64,000 nucleotides of DNA from Actinomycetes bacterium (GCA_029777095.1 JAKOTS010000019.1:37950-101949), one strand, 5' to 3'. Counted from the first letter of the stretch, positions 47,652 to 57,684 are shown. Numbers and translations are program-made. The notes: generated by a model from the letters alone, not told the origin.

Positions 47652-49009
47652 GCGCGACCACCGGATGCCTGGATTCTGGCGATTGCGACGCGAGATGCGT
47701 GCGCCGCGGCCGTGTCGGCATCGACCAGGTTGCCGTCGTCGACCGTGAGGTAACCGTCGTGGATGGTCGTGACGACGCGGCCCGGAAGTTCGGTCCCGAG
47801 GTACGGCGAGTTCAGGCTGCGCCCCTGGAGGTCGCGTGTGCCGAACACGCGGCTCCCGCTCGGGTCGTAGAGGGTGATCTCGGCCGGCGAGCCCGCCGAG
47901 ATCGGCGTGCCGTGCCCGGTGAGCCCACCGATGCGTGCGGGCGTGCGCGACATGACGCGCGCGACATCGGCCCACGAGAGCATGCCCGAGTCGACCATCA
48001 CGCGCTGCACCACGTGCACCGCGGACTCGAGCCCGACCATGCCGTTTGCGGCGGCGTGCCACTCGCAGCTCTTTGCCTCCGCCGGGTGCGGCGCGTGGTC
48101 GGTGGCAACGATGTCGATGGTGCCGTCGGCGAGCCCTGCCCGCACGGCGAGCACGTCTTCTTCGCGCCGCAGCGGCGGGTTGACCTTGTAGCGAGCGTCG
48201 TATCCGCGCACGAGTTCGTCGGTGAGCAGCAGGTGGTGCGGGGTGACCTCGGCGGTCACGTTGATGCCACGGGCCTTGGCCCAGCGGATGATGTCGACCG
48301 AGCCTGCCGTCGAGAGGTGGCAGACGTGCAGGCGCGAACCTACGTGTTCGGCCAGCAGCACGTCGCGGGCGATGATCGACTCTTCGGCCATCGCGGGCCA
48401 GCCGGTCAGGCCAAGCTCGGCCGAGACCGAGCCCTCGTTCATCTGCGCGCCCTCGGTGAGGCGTGGGTCTTGCGCGTGCTGGGCGACGACGCCGCCGAAC
48501 GACTTCACGTACTCAAGCGCCCGGCGCATGATCAGCGGGTCCCAGACGCAGAAACCGTCGTCGCTAAACACGCGAACGTTTGCGCGCGAGTGCGCCATCG
48601 CGCCGAGCTCGGCGAGGCGCTCGCCCTTCTGCCCCACGGTGACGGCACCGATCGGCTGCACCGTGGCGTAGCCAGCGGCCAGGCCAAGTGCAAGCTCCTG
48701 CTCGACGACACCGGCAGTGTCGGCGACGGGCGACGTGTTGGGCATGGCGAAGACCGCAGTGAATCCGCCAGCAGCCGCGGCCTGCGTCCCGGTCAAGATC
48801 GTCTCGGATGCCTCATACCCGGGCTCGCGAAGGTGTGTGTGCAGATCGACCAGGCCCGGCAGGGCGATCAGACCTTCAGCTTCGATCACGCGCGCGCCAG
48901 TGGCATCCACTCGCTCGCCGACGTCAACAATCGTCGTGCCAGAGATCAGGATGTCGCGTGCCGCGCCACCCTCAACGCTCGCGCCCCGGATCAGGATATT
49001 CTCGCTCAT
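47648..49009 (-). CDS. pyrC: Dihydroorotase (class I)
   Basis: 453 residues. [14 protein letters not shown] (about 54-67) carries the zinc-binding HxH and the substrate Arg; [11 protein letters not shown] (about 229) and [10 protein letters not shown] (about 302) hold the other ligands. It closes carbamoyl-aspartate to dihydroorotate. Overlaps pyrB and the PH-like gene by four bases each. Confidence 0.97.
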   Translation of the reverse strand: MSENILIRGASVEGGAARDILISGTTIVDVGERVDATGARVIEAEGLIALPGLVDLHTHLREPGYEASETILTGTQAAAAGGFTAVFAMPNTSPVADTAGVVEQELALGLAAGYATVQPIGAVTVGQKGERLAELGAMAHSRANVRVFSDDGFCVWDPLIMRRALEYVKSFGGVVAQHAQDPRLTEGAQMNEGSVSAELGLTGWPAMAEESIIARDVLLAEHVGSRLHVCHLSTAGSVDIIRWAKARGINVTAEVTPHHLLLTDELVRGYDARYKVNPPLRREEDVLAVRAGLADGTIDIVATDHAPHPAEAKSCEWHAAANGMVGLESAVHVVQRVMVDSGMLSWADVARVMSRTPARIGGLTGHGTPISAGSPAEITLYDPSGSRVFGTRDLQGRSLNSPYLGTELPGRVVTTIHDGYLTVDDGNLVDADTAAAHASRVAIARIQASGGRA

Positions 49010-49968
49010 CGTTCACCCTCTCGATCGCCCGCAAGCAGCAGGTATAACGCCGCCATGCGAACGGCCACACCATTGGACACCTGCTCGAGCACCGTCGACC
49101 GGGCCGAATCTGCGGCCGCCGAAGAGATCTCGAGACCACGGTTCATCGGACCGGGGTGCATGACCATCGTACCGAGCGGAAGGGCGGCCAGCCGCGAATC
49201 GTCGAGTCCCCACATGCGCGTGTACTCGCGCTCGTTGGGGAAGAAGGCATCGCGCATGCGCTCGAGCTGAATTCGCAGCATCATCAGCGCATCTGGGGCG
49301 GCTGCGATCGCGGCGTCGAGGTCGTATTCGATCCGCACCGGCCACGCCGAAACATCCTGCGGCACGAGGGTCGGCGGGGCCACCAGCGTGACCTCGGCGC
49401 CGAGCGTGTTGAGCAGCCACACGTTCGATCGCGCGACCCGCGAGTGCAGCACGTCGCCGACGATCGTCACGGCGATGCCGTCGAGGTCGCGGCCGCGGCT
49501 GGCTCCGCCGTGCAGGCGCTTGCGGATCGTGAACGCGTCGAGCAACGCCTGGGTGGGGTGCTCGTGCGTGCCGTCGCCGGCATTGATGACACCGGCCGAG
49601 ATCCATCCGCTCGCAGCGAGCGTGCGCGGCGCGCCCGATGCGCCGTGGCGAATCACGACGGCGTCGGCACCGAGCGCCTGCAACGTTTGGGCGGTGTCTT
49701 GGAGGCTCTCGCCCTTCGAAACGCTCGAGCCCTTCGCTGAAAAGTTGATCACATCGGCGCTGAGGCGCTTGGACGCTGCCTCAAACGAGATGCGCGTGCG
49801 CGTCGAGTCTTCGAAGAACAGGTTGACGACGGTCTTACCGCGCAGTGTCGGCAGCTTCTTGATCTCACGCTGCTGCGTGTCGGACATGTCTTCGGCCACG
49901 TCGAGGATCGCCAGCGCGCTGTCGCGGCTGAGGCTCTTCGTGTCGAGCAAATGAGTGAGTGCGCTCAT
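49006..49968 (-). CDS. pyrB: Aspartate carbamoyltransferase catalytic subunit
   Basis: 320 residues. STRTR at 55-59 is the carbamoyl-phosphate loop; [14 protein letters not shown] (about 133-146) is the second signature. No regulatory subunit pyrI is present, as is usual when PyrR controls the operon. It joins carbamoyl phosphate to aspartate. Overlaps pyrR by four bases. Confidence 0.98.
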   Translation of the reverse strand: MSALTHLLDTKSLSRDSALAILDVAEDMSDTQQREIKKLPTLRGKTVVNLFFEDSTRTRISFEAASKRLSADVINFSAKGSSVSKGESLQDTAQTLQALGADAVVIRHGASGAPRTLAASGWISAGVINAGDGTHEHPTQALLDAFTIRKRLHGGASRGRDLDGIAVTIVGDVLHSRVARSNVWLLNTLGAEVTLVAPPTLVPQDVSAWPVRIEYDLDAAIAAAPDALMMLRIQLERMRDAFFPNEREYTRMWGLDDSRLAALPLGTMVMHPGPMNRGLEISSAAADSARSTVLEQVSNGVAVRMAALYLLLAGDREGER

Positions 49969-50495
49969 CCTTCGATCGTCACCTCTTCAACACCATCGGT
50001 CTCGTTCAGGCGCACGTTGATACGTTCGCTCTTCGCGCTGGGCAGGTTCTTGCCAACGAAATCTGGGCGGATCGGCAGCTCGCGGTGACCGCGGTCGATC
50101 AGCGCCGCGAGGCGCACGGCGGCGGGACGGCCCACATCCTGCAGCGCATCGAGTGCGGCACGGATGCTCCGACCCGAGAAGAGCACGTCATCCACCAGAA
50201 TCACGACGCGGCCATCGACGCCGCATTCTGGGATGCTCGTCGGCTGCGGGGTTCGCGTGGGGTGGTGCGCGAGGTCGTCGCGGTACATGGTCACATCAAG
50301 GGCCCCGACCGGAACGTCAACGCCGGCGATGCCCGCGATGAGCGTGGCGATGCGCTGTGCCAGTTCGACGCCGCGGGTAGGAATGCCGAGGATCACGAGA
50401 CCCTCCGCACCACGATTGGACTCAAGGATCTCGTGTGAGATGCGAGTCAACGCTCGGGTAATGTCGGCCTCTTGCAGCACGGTTCGTGTGCTCAT
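49965..50495 (-). CDS. pyrR: PyrR: pyrimidine operon RNA-binding regulator / uracil phosphoribosyltransferase
   Basis: 176 residues. The PRPP-binding loop [13 protein letters not shown] is at 98-110; the hood region contains the Arg-rich RNA-contact segment after residue 70. PyrR binds a hairpin in pyr mRNA when UMP is high. Here a matching hairpin with a CAGAGA loop sits right upstream (50511-50526), next to the ribosome binding site. pyrR is first in the pyrR-pyrB-pyrC-(PH-like)-carA-carB-pyrF operon. Confidence 0.97.
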   Translation of the reverse strand: MSTRTVLQEADITRALTRISHEILESNRGAEGLVILGIPTRGVELAQRIATLIAGIAGVDVPVGALDVTMYRDDLAHHPTRTPQPTSIPECGVDGRVVILVDDVLFSGRSIRAALDALQDVGRPAAVRLAALIDRGHRELPIRPDFVGKNLPSAKSERINVRLNETDGVEEVTIEG

Positions 50496-50510
50496 GTGCC
50501 GCTCCCTTCT

Positions 50511-50526
50511 CCGTCTCTCTGGACGG
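50511..50526 (-). promoter_or_regulatory. Putative PyrR-binding hairpin in the pyr leader
   Basis: On the mRNA: CCGTC-CAGAGA-GACGG, a perfect 5-base-pair stem with a hexaloop matching the CNGNGA consensus of PyrR binding loops, and UCCAGAGAG of the Bacillus core. It ends about three bases before the SD (AAGGGAG near 50501-50508). There is no terminator between it and pyrR, so control is probably translational, as described for mycobacteria. Confidence 0.75.
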
Positions 50527-50550
50527 TCTTAAAGGTTGCTGTACAGATCC

Positions 50551-50556
50551 ATCATA
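50551..50556 (-). promoter_or_regulatory. -10 hexamer TATGAT of the pyr operon
   Basis: TATGAT, 25 bases before the PyrR hairpin and 56 before the pyrR start; preceded by GGG. It would give a leader just long enough to contain the hairpin. No good -35 was seen. Confidence 0.5.
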
Positions 50557-50582
50557 CCCGAGGCTGGGGCACCGTTTGCCGC

Positions 50583-51548
50583 TTACCCTGCTTGGTCTTC
50601 GGCCGGTCCGAGCAACCCCAGCAGGAGACTTGCGGGGGCTTCGGGTGCATCGAGACTGATCGCAAACTGCTTCTGATCACGCTGGGTGATGACAAGGCCT
50701 GGACCCGTGCGCAGCACGATCGCTGAGCGCCCGGGCGTCACGCGGTAGCCCCAGCCGCCCCAGGCCATGGGCTCGAGCACGGCAACCTCGACGGTGTCGA
50801 TCGTGGCCACGCGGATGCGCTTGATCGGGATGCCGAACAGCATCGACGTCACCCGAAAGCCGCGCTCGTCGACGCTCACGCGGAACGCGCAGAGCACGGC
50901 CACCATCAGCGTCGCGAGCACCATCAAGATCATCGAAAAGTTCACTGCCCCGTCACCGGAGCCGATGCTGGTCGAAACCATGAACACCGTGAAGATCAGC
51001 ATGATCGCGGCGACGATGATGAAGAGCTTCGAGGTCACGACGTGATGCCACGAGCCGCCGGCTGCCGCGAGCCGTGTCGGAGCCACTGCATCGGCATTTG
51101 ACAGCCGCACGGGGCGAGCGTCGCCCTTGGGCAAAAGCCACAGCGGGAGCAGGCCGTACAGCGGCAGCACAAACGCGAAGAGGAGCCACGCACCAAGCTC
51201 GACCGTGTACGGGTCGGTCACATTGATCGACGAGGCCGAGCTGCCGAGCCAGATGCCGAGGACGAACGCCGCGACTGCCGCGCCGATGCCCGCGGTGGCG
51301 CGCTGCGTCCACGCCCCCGCCAGCGGCACGAACATCAGGACTGTCGCCACCAGCGCGACCCCGGCCGCGATGCCAACAGACCAACCGAAGACCTCCGGCG
51401 CGCTCGACGCCGCATCGGCCGGCCCGCTATTTGACCAGTGCGTCGGCAGTTCGCTGGGGAGCAGTGCTTTCCAGAGGTTCCAGGTGAGGGCGATGACCGC
51501 GGCCGGCACCCAGAGGAGCACGATCGCAAGGAGTTTTCCGAACTTCAA
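50583..51548 (-). CDS. DUF1648-domain multi-helix membrane protein
   Basis: 321 residues. The first 100 residues have the DUF1648 pattern (a helix at 8-25, then LPTHWSNSGPADA, then helices at about 57-76 and 86-103). Two to three more helices follow (125-143, 175-194, 205-222), and the C-terminal 95 residues are soluble and beta-rich (VSVDERGFRVTSMLFGIPIK, MAWGGWGYR), like a PH-type or SdpI-associated domain. Function unknown. The start appears to be TTG at 51548 with GGAG upstream. Confidence 0.72.
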   Translation of the reverse strand: MKFGKLLAIVLLWVPAAVIALTWNLWKALLPSELPTHWSNSGPADAASSAPEVFGWSVGIAAGVALVATVLMFVPLAGAWTQRATAGIGAAVAAFVLGIWLGSSASSINVTDPYTVELGAWLLFAFVLPLYGLLPLWLLPKGDARPVRLSNADAVAPTRLAAAGGSWHHVVTSKLFIIVAAIMLIFTVFMVSTSIGSGDGAVNFSMILMVLATLMVAVLCAFRVSVDERGFRVTSMLFGIPIKRIRVATIDTVEVAVLEPMAWGGWGYRVTPGRSAIVLRTGPGLVITQRDQKQFAISLDAPEAPASLLLGLLGPAEDQAG

Positions 51549-51589
51549 ATCATTCTTTCTCCAGCGGTGCTGGTGCCTTGGCGGGATTT

Positions 51590-53164
51590 TTACTCAGCCG
51601 GAGCCAACGCCTCGCGGGTGAGCTCTTCGCCCGTCTTCGCCGCGCGAATCGGGTGGCCGTGGCTCGTCAGGCACTTGCCGCTGGCAAGGTCCCACTTCCA
51701 GTCGTGCAAGCTACACGTGAGCACGCCATTTTCAACCGTGCCGGTCTTCGACAGGTCGGCGCGCAGGTGCGGGCAGCGACGCTGCATGACCCAGTCTTCG
51801 AGTTCGATGTCTTCAGACGTGTCGGCCTGCTCGGCGTACCAGTTCTCGACGTATTCGATGCGGTCGCGCGAGAGGCACTTCATGAACGTGTACAAGAATT
51901 CGTTGAACTTGCCGACGCGGCCCGTCTCGAACTGCATCGAGAGGAAGATTGAGTTCGACCAGTCGACTTCGCCATCACGAATGTTCGTCGAGACGAGATC
52001 TGCGGGAATACGGAACCAGTAGTTGGTCTCCTCCCCCGCATATTCACGGAGCTTCGCCTTCGGGAAGTCGGCGACCATGTCGAGCTCACCGATCGTGTAC
52101 CGCACCGGCCCGCCGATGCCATCACGGAAGATCCTGCCGCGGCGCATGAGCGGCTCCCACCAGGCCTTGAGCGCTGCAAGCATCTCGGCGGGGGGCAAGA
52201 TTTCGGCGCGGGATGCCTCCTCGGCAGCGATCTCTTCCTGGCGTGCTGCGCGCTGCGCCTCGAAGTAGCTCCACTTGTCGGCAAACATCTGCTCGACCTC
52301 GGCGTCGGTGTAAAGCGTTTGCTCGACGCTCACCTCGCCGCCGTTCATTTCTACGACCGTGCCGGGGATGAAGACGTGGCCGGTGTGCGCCGGCGACTCG
52401 GCTTGCATCCGCGCGATGAACTCGGCCTGATCGGTGAAGATCGAGTCGTTGTGCTCGCCCGCGCCGTTGTAGCGGAACAGCTCGTCACGCAAGAACATCG
52501 GCGGGCCAGCCATTGGGAACACGTGCGGCGCGTCGACCTTATCGATGTAGAACATCGCCCGCTTGTGCTGCGCCTCGCGCTTGAGCTTCGCGAAGTTCTG
52601 CTTCGCGTCTTCGGGCAGCTCGTAGACCATCGGCCACCAGATGGCCCCTGAGAACTGCGTGAAGTACGCCTCGGGCTTGCCGAACGCGAGGAGCGCTTCG
52701 AGGTCGAGCGGGTGCGAATCGTTCTGATTCAGGATGCTCGCGGTGCCGTCGTCGATCGAGAGGCTCGAGTCGCCGATCGGACCGTCTGAGGGCGCCCGAA
52801 GCGGCGTCACCATCATGCGCAGCGAGCCACGCTCGATGATCTCGCCGGCCTGCGTGTACGTGATGTTGTTGTAGCCGAGCGCCCGAAGATCTTGTTCGAG
52901 CTCGTCGGTCGGGTAGTCCGGCAGCAACACCTCGATGTCTTTCGGCACGTACTGCTCGAGCAGCCACGGGTCGAAGTGATCGCGGTGGCGGTGCGAAACA
53001 TAGAGGTAGTCGGCCTTGCCGTACTTCTCCCAGTCGAGCGCGCGGTTATCGGGGAACGGGAACCACGAGCCAAAGAACGCGGACTTCACCCACGGGTCGC
53101 ACAGAATGCTTCCGCCAGTCGTTTCGATGAACATGCCGGCATGGCCGAGGCCCGTGATGCGCAT
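51590..53164 (-). CDS. Metallo-beta-lactamase-fold protein with C-terminal Rieske [2Fe-2S] domain
   Basis: 524 residues. N-terminal UlaG-like MBL domain: ILCDPW near 20-25 and the metal motif HRHRDH at 58-63. The C-terminus is a Rieske domain with Cys464-x-His466 (CPHLRADL) and Cys484-x2-His487 (CSLHDW). The same two domains, in the opposite order, form CMP-N-acetylneuraminate hydroxylase. It is probably a redox or oxygenase-type enzyme with unknown substrate. ATG at 53164 with AAAGG upstream. It is not part of the aro or pyr operons that flank it. Confidence 0.85.
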   Translation of the reverse strand: MRITGLGHAGMFIETTGGSILCDPWVKSAFFGSWFPFPDNRALDWEKYGKADYLYVSHRHRDHFDPWLLEQYVPKDIEVLLPDYPTDELEQDLRALGYNNITYTQAGEIIERGSLRMMVTPLRAPSDGPIGDSSLSIDDGTASILNQNDSHPLDLEALLAFGKPEAYFTQFSGAIWWPMVYELPEDAKQNFAKLKREAQHKRAMFYIDKVDAPHVFPMAGPPMFLRDELFRYNGAGEHNDSIFTDQAEFIARMQAESPAHTGHVFIPGTVVEMNGGEVSVEQTLYTDAEVEQMFADKWSYFEAQRAARQEEIAAEEASRAEILPPAEMLAALKAWWEPLMRRGRIFRDGIGGPVRYTIGELDMVADFPKAKLREYAGEETNYWFRIPADLVSTNIRDGEVDWSNSIFLSMQFETGRVGKFNEFLYTFMKCLSRDRIEYVENWYAEQADTSEDIELEDWVMQRRCPHLRADLSKTGTVENGVLTCSLHDWKWDLASGKCLTSHGHPIRAAKTGEELTREALAPAE

Positions 53165-53282
53165 GTGATTCGCCTTTCATTCGTGCCCCGATCAGAGGCA
53201 CCTCAAGTCTGACATCACCCGCCGACACGGGCCTGAAACGCGCGCTCCAGCGTGCGACGGACGTTCCCGTGCGCGACGCGCG

Positions 53283-53693
53283 TTACTGTGTGCGTGCGAC
53301 GCGGCCGAGGACCCCGTTCACGAAGGAGCCTGACTCGTCGGTGGAGAACTCTTTCGCGAGCGTCACGGCCTCGTCGATCGCGACCGCCGCGGGGACCTCG
53401 TCGTTGTAGAGGATCTCCCAGATCGCGATCCGCAGCACCGCGCGGTCGACCGCGGGCATGCGCGCTACGGTCCAGCCGCGCGAGTACGTGGCGATCTGTT
53501 CGTCGATGTCGTCGCGGTGATCGATCACACCATCAACGATCTCGCGTGCGTACAACCAGGACGACTCGCGAGAGGGTTCGCTCGCGGCGCGTTTCGCTTC
53601 GGCAGCGAGGATGATTCCGGGCTCTTCGACGCGAACGTCTGCCTGGAAAAGGATGTCAAGGGCGCGCTTGCGCGCTTTGGTACGTGCGCTCAT
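53283..53693 (-). CDS. nusB: Transcription antitermination factor NusB
   Basis: 136 residues, all-helical. RTKARKRALDILFQADVR at the start is the RNA-binding Arg-rich helix, and DRAVLRIAIWEIL and AIDEAVTLAKEFSTDESGSFVNGVLG are the classic NusB motifs. With NusE it binds boxA of rRNA leaders. It lies 15 bases after efp, the usual neighbour. Confidence 0.97.
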   Translation of the reverse strand: MSARTKARKRALDILFQADVRVEEPGIILAAEAKRAASEPSRESSWLYAREIVDGVIDHRDDIDEQIATYSRGWTVARMPAVDRAVLRIAIWEILYNDEVPAAVAIDEAVTLAKEFSTDESGSFVNGVLGRVARTQ

Positions 53694-53708
53694 CGGGTGT
53701 GCAGCAAC

Positions 53709-54269
53709 CTAGTTGACGCGGCCGAGGTAGTCGCCCGTACGGGTGTCGACCTTGACCTTGGTGCCGGTTTCGAGGAACAGGGGAACCTGAATCTCGTAGC
53801 CGGTCTCAACGGTTGCCGACTTCGTGCCCGCCGAGGAGCGGTCACCCTGGAGGCCGGGCTCCGTGTACGTGATCTCAAGCACGACCGAGGCCGGCAGGTC
53901 GACGTAGAGCGGGTTGCCGTTGTGCAGCGCGATCGTGACGGGCTGGCTCTCGAGCAGGAAGTTGGCGGCGTCGCCAACGACGGTGTCGGTGACAGTGATT
54001 TGGTCGTAGTCCTGCGCGTCCATGAACACGAACCCGTCGCCATCGGCGTAGAGGTACGTGAAGTCGCGGCGGTCGACGTTTTCAATCTCGACCTTGGCGC
54101 CCGCGTTGAACGTGCGGTCAACCGACTTGCCGGTGACGACGTTCTTCAGCTTGGTGCGCACGAACGCGCCACCCTTGCCGGGCTTCACGTGCTGGAACTC
54201 GACGACGTTCCAGAGCTGGCCGTCGATGCTGAGGACGACGCCATTTTTGATGTCTGCGGTGGAAGCCAT
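53709..54269 (-). CDS. efp: Elongation factor P
   Basis: 186 residues. KOW-like domain I ends in the tip loop [13 protein letters not shown] with Lys32, followed by two OB domains ([14 protein letters not shown] and [22 protein letters not shown] are the C-terminal signature). It relieves stalling at polyproline. ATG at 54269; upstream frame extension has no start with an SD. TAGTAT at 54342-54347 may be its promoter. Confidence 0.97.
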   Translation of the reverse strand: MASTADIKNGVVLSIDGQLWNVVEFQHVKPGKGGAFVRTKLKNVVTGKSVDRTFNAGAKVEIENVDRRDFTYLYADGDGFVFMDAQDYDQITVTDTVVGDAANFLLESQPVTIALHNGNPLYVDLPASVVLEITYTEPGLQGDRSSAGTKSATVETGYEIQVPLFLETGTKVKVDTRTGDYLGRVN

Positions 54270-54352
54270 GGGGTTCGATTCCGTTCTCGAATATGAAAAT
54301 TTCGGTGCAAAAGGCGAGTCGACGCCGAGGCGCGACATTCAATACTACGTGT

Positions 54353-54802
54353 TCAGTCTGTGTTGGTGCCGGTGATCAGGTCGATGAGCCGCGCCGTGGC
54401 GACCCCGTATCCCGAGATTCCTTCGCCGATCACATGCACAGCGGCCACATCGGCCACATACGAATGATGGCGAAACGCCTCGCGGGCGTACACATCAGAG
54501 ATGTGAATTTCTGCGACAGGGAGGGCAACGCCCGAGAGTGCATCGCGCAGCACGACCGACGTGTGCGTGAGCCCGCCCGGGTTGATGACGATGCCCGCAC
54601 ACGTCGTGCGCGCATCGTGGATCGCGTCGATGAGCACCCCCTCGTGGTTGCTCTGCACTGCCACGACTTCGAAACCGCGGGCCGAAGCGGTCTCGCGCAC
54701 GAGCGCCTCGACATCGGCAAGCGTCTCGTGGCCATAGATCTCTGGCTCGCGAATGCCGAGCAGGTTCAGGTTCGGCCCATTGACCAGAAGAATCGTCGCC
54801 AT
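54353..54802 (-). CDS. aroQ: Type II 3-dehydroquinate dehydratase
   Basis: 149 residues. LVNGPNLNLLGIREPEIYG at the start contains the catalytic Arg/Tyr loop; INPGGLTHTSVVLRDAL (about 77-93) and EIHISDVYARE (about 104) complete the site. It removes water from 3-dehydroquinate, third step of the shikimate pathway. Eight bases separate it from aroB. Confidence 0.97.
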   Translation of the reverse strand: MATILLVNGPNLNLLGIREPEIYGHETLADVEALVRETASARGFEVVAVQSNHEGVLIDAIHDARTTCAGIVINPGGLTHTSVVLRDALSGVALPVAEIHISDVYAREAFRHHSYVADVAAVHVIGEGISGYGVATARLIDLITGTNTD

Positions 54803-54810
54803 GACGGCTC

Positions 54811-55902
54811 CTAGTCTGCGATCTCTTGGTATGCCGCAAACAGCAATGAGTCGTCGGGCGCCGACATGATCGTGGGGCGGGCGATGTCGTCGAGCACAAT
54901 GAAGCGCAGCATGCCGCTGCGGGTCTTCTTGTCGCGCTGCATGGTTGCGAGCAGCGTCGGCCAGCGGCCGCCCGGATAGCTGGTGGGCAGGCTCAGCGAT
55001 TCGAGGATGTCGCGGTGCCGCTGCACCGTTTCATCGCTGAGGCGCCCGGCGAGCCGCGAGAGCTCGGCCGCGAACACCATCCCGATCGACACCGCGGCGC
55101 CGTGACGCCAGCGGTACCGCTCCGCGTGCTCGATGGCGTGGGCGAGCGTGTGCCCGTAGTTGAGAATTTCGCGAAGGCCCGCCTCGCGGAAGTCCTTCCC
55201 GACAACCTCGGCCTTCATTTCGATGGCCAGTTCGATGCAACGCCGAAACTCGGGGGTCGACGGATCGGTTGCGGCATCCACATCTGCTTCGAGAATTTCA
55301 AGAATCTCGGGGCGCGCGATAAACCCGGCCTTCACAATCTCGGCGAATCCGGTGAGGATCTCGTTGCGCGGCAGGGTGTCGAGCACTTCGAGGTCGACAA
55401 CGACGGCCGCGGGGGCCCAGAACGCGCCTACGAGGTTCTTGCCCTCATTGGTGTTGATGCCGGTCTTGCCACCAACGGCCGCGTCAACCATGCCGAGCAC
55501 CGACGTCGGAACCTGCACGACCTTGACGCCTCGAAGCCACGTCGCCGCAACAAACCCGGCGAGGTCGGTGACCGCACCCCCACCGAGCGCGACGACTGCG
55601 TCGTTTCGCGTGAAGTCGGCCTGCCCCATGATCTGCCAGCAGAACGCGGCGACCTCGACACGCTTTCCGCCCTCAGCATCGGGCACTTCGGCGAGCAACA
55701 CCTGCCGGCTGTCCGCGAGCATCTCGCGCAGTTCGGCGGCTTTCGCACCGAGTGTCGGCGGGTGCACGAGGAGCACCTTGTTGACCTCGCTCCCGAGGGC
55801 GTCATTGATCAGGTTCAGGATGCCGCGGCCGACAAAGATGTCATAACCGGGTTCGCCAGCCACCGTGATGGTCGTCGTGTCCTGTGCGTGCTGCGATGTC
55901 AT
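54811..55902 (-). CDS. aroB: 3-Dehydroquinate synthase
   Basis: 363 residues. VALGGGAVTDLAGFVAATW (about 98-116) is the NAD site, and NYGHTLAHAIEHAERYRWRHG (about 250-270) holds zinc ligands. It closes DAHP to dehydroquinate. The ATG at 55902 is chosen because GGAG lies upstream and it overlaps the aroK stop (ATGA); an in-frame ATG 18 bases up is inside aroK. Confidence 0.97.
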   Translation of the reverse strand: MTSQHAQDTTTITVAGEPGYDIFVGRGILNLINDALGSEVNKVLLVHPPTLGAKAAELREMLADSRQVLLAEVPDAEGGKRVEVAAFCWQIMGQADFTRNDAVVALGGGAVTDLAGFVAATWLRGVKVVQVPTSVLGMVDAAVGGKTGINTNEGKNLVGAFWAPAAVVVDLEVLDTLPRNEILTGFAEIVKAGFIARPEILEILEADVDAATDPSTPEFRRCIELAIEMKAEVVGKDFREAGLREILNYGHTLAHAIEHAERYRWRHGAAVSIGMVFAAELSRLAGRLSDETVQRHRDILESLSLPTSYPGGRWPTLLATMQRDKKTRSGMLRFIVLDDIARPTIMSAPDDSLLFAAYQEIAD

Positions 55903-56447
55903 GCTGTCTCCTTCGTCCAAGCCACAATCGCGTCGACCACCGATTGCAGCGGCCCGCGGGAAGTATCGAACGTCGCAGTTGCGACGGCTTCATACACGGG
56001 CTTGCGCTCCGCGAAGATGCGCTGCCATTCGTCGATGCCGCTTCCGCGCAACAGCGGGCGCGAGTCATCACGAAGTCTGGATGCCACAACTTCGGCGTCG
56101 ACCGCCAGCAGCACCACGCGGTGCTCGGCCAGTTCGGCCTGCGTCTCGGGGTCAAGCACCGCGCCGCCGCCGAGTGCGAGCACCCCTGGGCGCGCGAGCG
56201 CCTCGTGTACGACCGCACGCTCGAGGCCGCGAAAGTAGGGTTCGCCGTGCGTATCGAAGATGGCCGAGATCGGACCGTGCGCGCGAACGATCACGGTGTC
56301 GCTGTCGGTAAACGGCACGCCGAGCGCCTTCGCTACCCGCCGGCCGATGCTCGACTTGCCGGCCCCCATAGGGCCAACCAGTACGACCGAGGGTCGCTCA
56401 CTCCCCCGCTGGTGCGCGGTCGTGGCGGCCTCGTCCTGCGGGGTCAC
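55899..56447 (-). CDS. aroK: Shikimate kinase
   Basis: 182 residues from the GTG at 56447. Walker A GPMGAGKS is at 25-32; FTDSDTVIV holds the shikimate-binding Asp pair; LALGGGAVLD the next motif; DSRPLLRG the lid Arg. The start is uncertain: GTG at 56447 has a GAGGTGA eight bases upstream, GTG at 56459 and ATG at 56489 (inside aroC) are in frame. A GTGACCCC repeat lies across the first codons. Confidence 0.9.
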   Translation of the reverse strand: MTPQDEAATTAHQRGSERPSVVLVGPMGAGKSSIGRRVAKALGVPFTDSDTVIVRAHGPISAIFDTHGEPYFRGLERAVVHEALARPGVLALGGGAVLDPETQAELAEHRVVLLAVDAEVVASRLRDDSRPLLRGSGIDEWQRIFAERKPVYEAVATATFDTSRGPLQSVVDAIVAWTKETA

Positions 56448-56460
56448 CTCTGGGGTCACC

Positions 56461-57684
56461 TCAGGAGTCACTGGCGATGAGCCCCGCATCAGATGCCGAT
56501 GCGGTGCGCAGCGATGCAGGGATTGCCGCGAGGTACGACTGGAGGTTGCGGCGGGTTTCGCCCACCGAGTCGCCCCCAAATTTCTCGAGGAATGATCCCG
56601 CAAGCACGATCGCAACCATTGCCTCCGCCACGACACCCGCCGCGGGCACGGCACAGACGTCGGAGCGCTGGTGGTGTGCCCCCGAGGCTTCGCCGGTCGC
56701 GACATCGACCGTGCGGAGCGAGCGAGGAACCGTCGCGATGGGTTTCATGCCGGCGCGCACACGCAGCACCGTGCCGGTGCTCATGCCGCCCTCAGTGCCA
56801 CCAGCGCGATCGCTCGAACGGGTGAGCCCGTCTTCGGTCACAAAGAGCTCATCGTGCGCTGCCGAACCGCGGCGCGTCGTGGTGAGGAATCCATCACCAA
56901 TCTCGACGCCCTTGATCGCCTGCACGCTCATGAGCGCCTGCGCGAGCTGGCCGTCGAGACGGCGGTCCCAGTGCACGTGCGAGCCGAGCCCGGGCGGCAG
57001 CCCGTAGGCGAGTACCTCGACGATGCCGCCGAGCGTGTCGCCCGCCTTGCGGGCGTCGTCAACCTCGGCCACCATGCGGGCCGACGTCTCGGGGTCGAAG
57101 CAGCGGAGTGGATCGGCGTCGAGCGCAGCCACGTCGTCGGCGCCGGGCAGGGGCGCGCCCTCGGGCACGACGACCGGACCGATCGAGAGGGTGTGGCTGA
57201 CAAGCTGCACACCGAGCTCGGAGAGGAATGAGCGCGCCACGGCGCCGAGGGCCACACGTGCGGCCGTCTCGCGGGCGCTTGCGCGCTCAAGGATCGGGCG
57301 CGCCTCATCAAAGTCGTATTTCTGCATGCCGACGAGGTCAGCGTGGCCGGGACGCGGGCGCGTCAGGGCCGCACCGCGGCCGCGCGAGCGTTCGGTCAAC
57401 TCGACCGGCTCGGCGCTCATGACCTCAGTCCACTTGGGCCACTCGGTGTTGCCGATGCGAATCGCGATCGGGCTGCCAATGGTGAGGCCGTGTACGACGC
57501 CGCTCGAGAGCGTCAGCTCGTCCTCTTCGAACTTCATCCGTGAGCCGCGGCCATAGCCGAGCTTTCTGCGGTTGAGGTCGGCCTGGATGGCGGCGATCGA
57601 AACGGGAACGCCGGAGGGCAGACCCTCCATGATTGTGACGAGTTCGGGTCCATGGGACTCGCCCGCCGTGAGCACGCGAAGCAT
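56461..57684 (-). CDS. aroC: Chorismate synthase
   Basis: 407 residues. [15 protein letters not shown] at the start, [17 protein letters not shown] (about 103-119) and [17 protein letters not shown] (about 134) are its FMN-site signatures. It makes chorismate from EPSP. ATG at 57684 matches the family start; an ATG pair 9-12 bases earlier is possible. Only the window's trpC, trpB and trpA use its product further on. Confidence 0.97.
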   Translation of the reverse strand: MLRVLTAGESHGPELVTIMEGLPSGVPVSIAAIQADLNRRKLGYGRGSRMKFEEDELTLSSGVVHGLTIGSPIAIRIGNTEWPKWTEVMSAEPVELTERSRGRGAALTRPRPGHADLVGMQKYDFDEARPILERASARETAARVALGAVARSFLSELGVQLVSHTLSIGPVVVPEGAPLPGADDVAALDADPLRCFDPETSARMVAEVDDARKAGDTLGGIVEVLAYGLPPGLGSHVHWDRRLDGQLAQALMSVQAIKGVEIGDGFLTTTRRGSAAHDELFVTEDGLTRSSDRAGGTEGGMSTGTVLRVRAGMKPIATVPRSLRTVDVATGEASGAHHQRSDVCAVPAAGVVAEAMVAIVLAGSFLEKFGGDSVGETRRNLQSYLAAIPASLRTASASDAGLIASDS

